35,011 nt of DNA from Methylocystis sp. Lineage in GTDB: Bacteria > Pseudomonadota > Alphaproteobacteria > Rhizobiales > Beijerinckiaceae. Position 1 is the stretch's first letter, and the number at the start of each line of letters is the position of its first letter. The stretch is taken from assembly GCA_022843525.1 (NCBI GenBank), contig JALHNR010000006.1, positions 1 to 35,011 on the forward strand. The letters are read 5' to 3'. Position numbers and translations under genes: made by a program. Of the stretch, positions 32,995 to 35,011 are shown in pieces. The notes beneath the pieces were generated by a model, which saw only the letters and a program-made list of their open reading frames with translations, was not told the DNA's origin and searched no databases.

Positions 32995-33013
32995 ATCGTA
33001 GCTTAACTACGAT
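32995..33013. promoter_or_regulatory. AbiEi operator, distal copy
   Basis: ATCGTAG-N5-CTACGAT, a perfect 7-bp dyad upstream of the -35. Two such repeats flanking the promoter match the known cooperative autoregulation of AbiE operons. Confidence 0.65.
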
Positions 33014-33025
33014 AATTCATACTAT

Positions 33026-33093
33026 CTCAAAGATGCGGGGAAAGCCTTCCCCTGCGGCCGAGCCCAGGGTCTCGGCCGACCCCTTCTGCGGGG
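33026..33093 (+). repeat. Structured repeat, copy 2 (upstream of ardC)
   Basis: Three successive hairpins: GGGGAA/TTCCCC (33037-33052), CGGCCGAG/CTCGGCCG (33055-33062 with 33071-33078) and CCCC/GGGG (33080-33093). The sequence and middle stem correspond to 14345-14415. It lies about 100 bp before the ardC start, in ardC orientation, and may act as an RNA element in the leader or as a DNA site. Confidence 0.55.
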
Positions 33094-33134
33094 ACACCCC
33101 GCAACGCCCCGAGAGTGAGAGTGCGGACGGGTTT

Positions 33135-33182
33135 CCGTGACGGGTTGAGGGCTGGGAGAGAGGCTCCCGGCGCCCGTCGCGG
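33135..33182 (+). promoter_or_regulatory. Foldable leader before ardC
   Basis: Outer stem CCGTGACGGG (33135-33144) with CCCGTCGCGG (33173-33182), one G-U pair. Inner stem GGGAG/CTCCC (33154-33168). The ardC ribosome site GGAGA starts inside the 3' strand of the outer stem. The same design precedes the ParB-like gene. Confidence 0.55.
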
Positions 33183-33191
33183 AGATCCGCG

Positions 33192-34151
33192 ATGTCCAGA
33201 CATAACCGCACCGCCCGTTCCGGCTCCGACCGGACGAGCCTCTATGACGAAATCACCGCCAAGATCATCGGTGAACTGGAGGCCGGCCGCGTGCCCTGGG
33301 TCCAGCCTTGGGGCACGGCGGCGGCGAAGGCGCCGCTCGCCATGCCGAAAAACGCCGCCACCGGCCGGCAATATTCCGGGATCAATGTGCTGATCCTCTG
33401 GGGGGCGGTGATCGAGCACGGCTTCCCCGTCCAGGGCTGGGTCACTTTCCGGCAGGCCCTGTCGCTCGGGGGCAACGTCCGCAAGGGCGAGCACGGCACC
33501 ACCGTCGTCTATGCCGACCGCTTCATTCCCGACGACGAGAAGAAGCGGGCACGCGAGACCGGCGAGGAAGCGCAGGCCATCCCGTTCCTGAAGCGCTTCA
33601 CCGTCTTCAACCTGGCGCAATGCGAGGGTCTACCTGAAGATCTTGCCGTCGCGTCGCCGCCACCGGAGACAGGCCTGATCGAGCCCAAGATCGAGGCGCT
33701 GATCAAGGCGACGGGCATCGATTTCCGCATCGGCGGCAACCGCGCCTTCTATGTCCCGGCCCACGACTATGTGCAGGTCCCGCCGCCGCAAGCCTATTTC
33801 GCGACGATCAACTGGCATCGCACCGCGCTACACGAGCTCGGTCACGCCAGCGGCGCCCCGCAGCGGCTGAACCGCGATCTCTCCGGCTCCTTCGGCTCCA
33901 AGAAGTATGCGTTCGAGGAGCTGGTGGCTGAGATGAACGCCGCATTCTGCTGCGCTTCGCTCGGCATCGTCCCCACCGTGCGCCATGCCGACTATATCGG
34001 CTCCTGGCTGGAGGTGCTGCGCGAGGATAATCGCGCCATCGTCCGCGCCGCGTCGCAGGCGAGCAAGGCCGCCGATTTCATCCTCGGTTTTCTTCCTGGC
34101 GACGACGAGCGCTCAATCGCCCCATCGGATAGCGAACAGGAAGCGGCGTGA
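33192..34151 (+). CDS. ardC: ArdC-family antirestriction protein (ssDNA-binding, zincin domain)
   Basis: A 319-aa ArdC protein. The N-terminal DUF1738-type ssDNA-binding domain has YDEITAKIIGELEAGRVPWVQPW, TGRQYSGINVLILW and GWVTFRQALSLGGNVRKGEHG. The C-terminal zinc-peptidase-like domain has ALHELGHASG (His214, Glu215, His218) with Glu247 in VAEMNA as likely third ligand. GGAGA is 7 nt before the ATG. ArdC proteins protect incoming plasmid or ICE DNA from restriction during conjugation, so this marks the start of the mobile backbone. It is followed by the ParB-like gene in the same orientation, with a related leader. Confidence 0.93.
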   Translation: MSRHNRTARSGSDRTSLYDEITAKIIGELEAGRVPWVQPWGTAAAKAPLAMPKNAATGRQYSGINVLILWGAVIEHGFPVQGWVTFRQALSLGGNVRKGEHGTTVVYADRFIPDDEKKRARETGEEAQAIPFLKRFTVFNLAQCEGLPEDLAVASPPPETGLIEPKIEALIKATGIDFRIGGNRAFYVPAHDYVQVPPPQAYFATINWHRTALHELGHASGAPQRLNRDLSGSFGSKKYAFEELVAEMNAAFCCASLGIVPTVRHADYIGSWLEVLREDNRAIVRAASQASKAADFILGFLPGDDERSIAPSDSEQEAA

Positions 34152-34340
34152 TTCTTCCACCGCTGGACTCGGCCCACATCTTTGGCGGAGCCGGCCGTCG
34201 CGCAAAGCCGGATCTGTGCGGATGCGCATCTCCGGCTCGGCGGGTCTGCGGCGTCCCAGAGGAAGAGGGCTGCGCCGGTCTTCGTGACGGGTTGGAAGCT
34301 GAGAGAGAGTCTTTCGGTGCCCGTCGCGGAGACTACCCCG
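34152..34340. other. Spacer and leader between ardC and ParB-like gene
   Basis: Besides the 3' foldable leader it contains GATGCGCATC, a perfect palindrome at 34221-34230, enclosed by a GAGCCGG/CCGGCTC pair (left arm near 34180, right arm near 34232). No gene is visible. Confidence 0.45.
34283..34328 (+). promoter_or_regulatory. Foldable leader before ParB-like gene
   Basis: Outer stem CGTGACGGG (34283-34291) with CCCGTCGCG (34320-34328). Inner stem GAGAG (34303-34307) with CTTTC (34311-34315). It matches the ardC leader in outer-stem sequence and position, while the inner stem differs yet still pairs. The ribosome site GGAGA follows at 34328-34332. Confidence 0.55.
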
Positions 34341-35011
34341 ATGGCTACTGCTGTTCAGAAAATCACCCTGTCGTCCTCGCGCGACATTCCCTTCAACAAG
34401 CTGGTGCTCAGCCAGGCGAACGTCCGGCGCGTGAAGGCCGGCGTCTCGATCGAGGAACTGGCCCAGGACATCGCCCGGCGCACGCTCCTGCAGGGCCTCA
34501 ACGTCCGGCCGGTGCTCGATGCCGAAGGCGCTGAGACTGGCATGTTCGAGATCCCGGCCGGCGGCCGCCGCTACCGAGCGCTCGAACTGTTGGTGAAGCA
34601 GAAGCGCCTGGCGAAGACCGCGCCCGTGCCCTGCGTGGTGCGCGATCCCTCGACCGACATTCTCGCCGAGGACGATTCGCTTGCCGAGAATATCCAGCGC
34701 GCGCCGCTGCACCCGCTCGACCAGTTCCGCGCCTTCCAGGCAATGCGCTTGAAGGGGCGGTCCGAGGAGGACATCGCCGCCGCCTTCTTCGTCTCGGTGA
34801 ATGTCGTGAAGCAGCGGCTCCGGCTCGCTTCCGTCTCTGAAGTTCTGCTCGACATCTATTGCGAGGACGGCATGTCGCTCGACCAGCTCATGGCCTTCGC
34901 CGTGTCGTCCGATCATGCCCGTCAGGAACAGGTCTGGGAGTCGCTCCGGAACTCCTACAGCAAGGAGGCCTATCAGATCCGCCGCTTGCTGACGGAGCGC
35001 ACGGTCCGCGC
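34341..35011 (+). CDS. ParB/RepB/Spo0J-like protein, 3' end outside window
   Basis: The first 223 residues are visible and the frame is open at the window end. The ParB N-domain is clear: IPFNKLVLSQANVRRVKAG, IEELAQDIARRTLLQGLNVRPV, IPAGGRRYRALELL and the box SLAENIQRAPLHPLDQFRAF. A helix-turn-helix follows (EEDIAAAFFVSVNVVKQRLRLA). GGAGA lies 8 nt before the ATG. Such long ParB-like proteins are common in alphaproteobacterial plasmids and integrative elements, often without an adjacent parA. Role: DNA binding for partition or regulation of the element. Confidence 0.92.
   Translation, partial: MATAVQKITLSSSRDIPFNKLVLSQANVRRVKAGVSIEELAQDIARRTLLQGLNVRPVLDAEGAETGMFEIPAGGRRYRALELLVKQKRLAKTAPVPCVVRDPSTDILAEDDSLAENIQRAPLHPLDQFRAFQAMRLKGRSEEDIAAAFFVSVNVVKQRLRLASVSEVLLDIYCEDGMSLDQLMAFAVSSDHARQEQVWESLRNSYSKEAYQIRRLLTERTVR

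Noticed and set aside
1-35011. tRNA genes, rRNA genes and CRISPR arrays
   Set aside because: I saw no cloverleaf-like or regularly spaced repeat structure; the island att sites appear to use guaA, not a tRNA.

Overview
The window is GC-rich DNA with dense, tightly coupled genes and looks alphaproteobacterial (Sphingomonadales, Caulobacterales or Rhizobiales). The evidence is the style of the ArdC and ParB-like mobile backbone, an AddAB-type helicase-nuclease, and LysR/AraC/HxlR-controlled redox genes. I cannot fix the genus. I see no rRNA, tRNA or CRISPR array. Two related direct repeats, at about 106-341 and 9838-10073, each begin with a 13-bp core, ACTCCCACTCGAT. This core is the reverse complement of the last codons of guaA (Ile-Glu-Trp-Glu), a well-known integration target of genomic islands. 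I therefore read the window as two islands accreted in tandem, with guaA expected beyond the right edge.

Island A (about 106-9837) carries small-molecule and redox genes and no visible integrase. They are an SDR oxidoreductase, an NTF2-like protein divergent from an HxlR regulator, a minus-strand run (SnoaL-like protein, isochorismatase-like hydrolase, periplasmic-binding-fold protein with a probable 3' frameshift), an AraC and a LysR regulator, a second isochorismatase-like hydrolase, an Old Yellow Enzyme and a pirin. It reads as an electrophile or aromatic-compound handling cassette.

Island B (9838 to beyond the end) begins with DNA-processing and defence cargo. A BrxR/CapW-like WYL regulator (20406-21284) sits at a divergent promoter containing two inverted repeats. 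Leftward lie sbcD, sbcC, an unrecognised 186-aa protein and, after a 409-bp gap, a 1324-aa SMC/Rad50-like ATPase whose C-terminus carries what look like two tandem LexA/S24-type folds. The second of these keeps a candidate Ser-Lys dyad. Rightward lie translationally coupled AddB-like and AddA-like genes. I consider this regulator-SbcCD-ATPase/S24-AddAB divergon the best candidate for an undescribed, probably anti-invader, system. The rightward operon ends in a fragment resembling a DUF6361 protein, cut off by a junction.

Beyond that junction is a minus-strand defence block: an AbiE toxin-antitoxin pair (abiEi-abiEii) followed by a Gabija-like pair (OLD nuclease GajA, UvrD-like helicase GajB). 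The AbiE promoter has two copies of one inverted repeat and appears to make a leaderless mRNA. From 33 kb the mobile backbone begins with ardC and a ParB-like gene cut by the window end. Both have the same foldable leader just before the start codon. A second structured repeat occurs upstream of ardC and again in the gap at 14.35 kb, with compensatory base changes in its stem.
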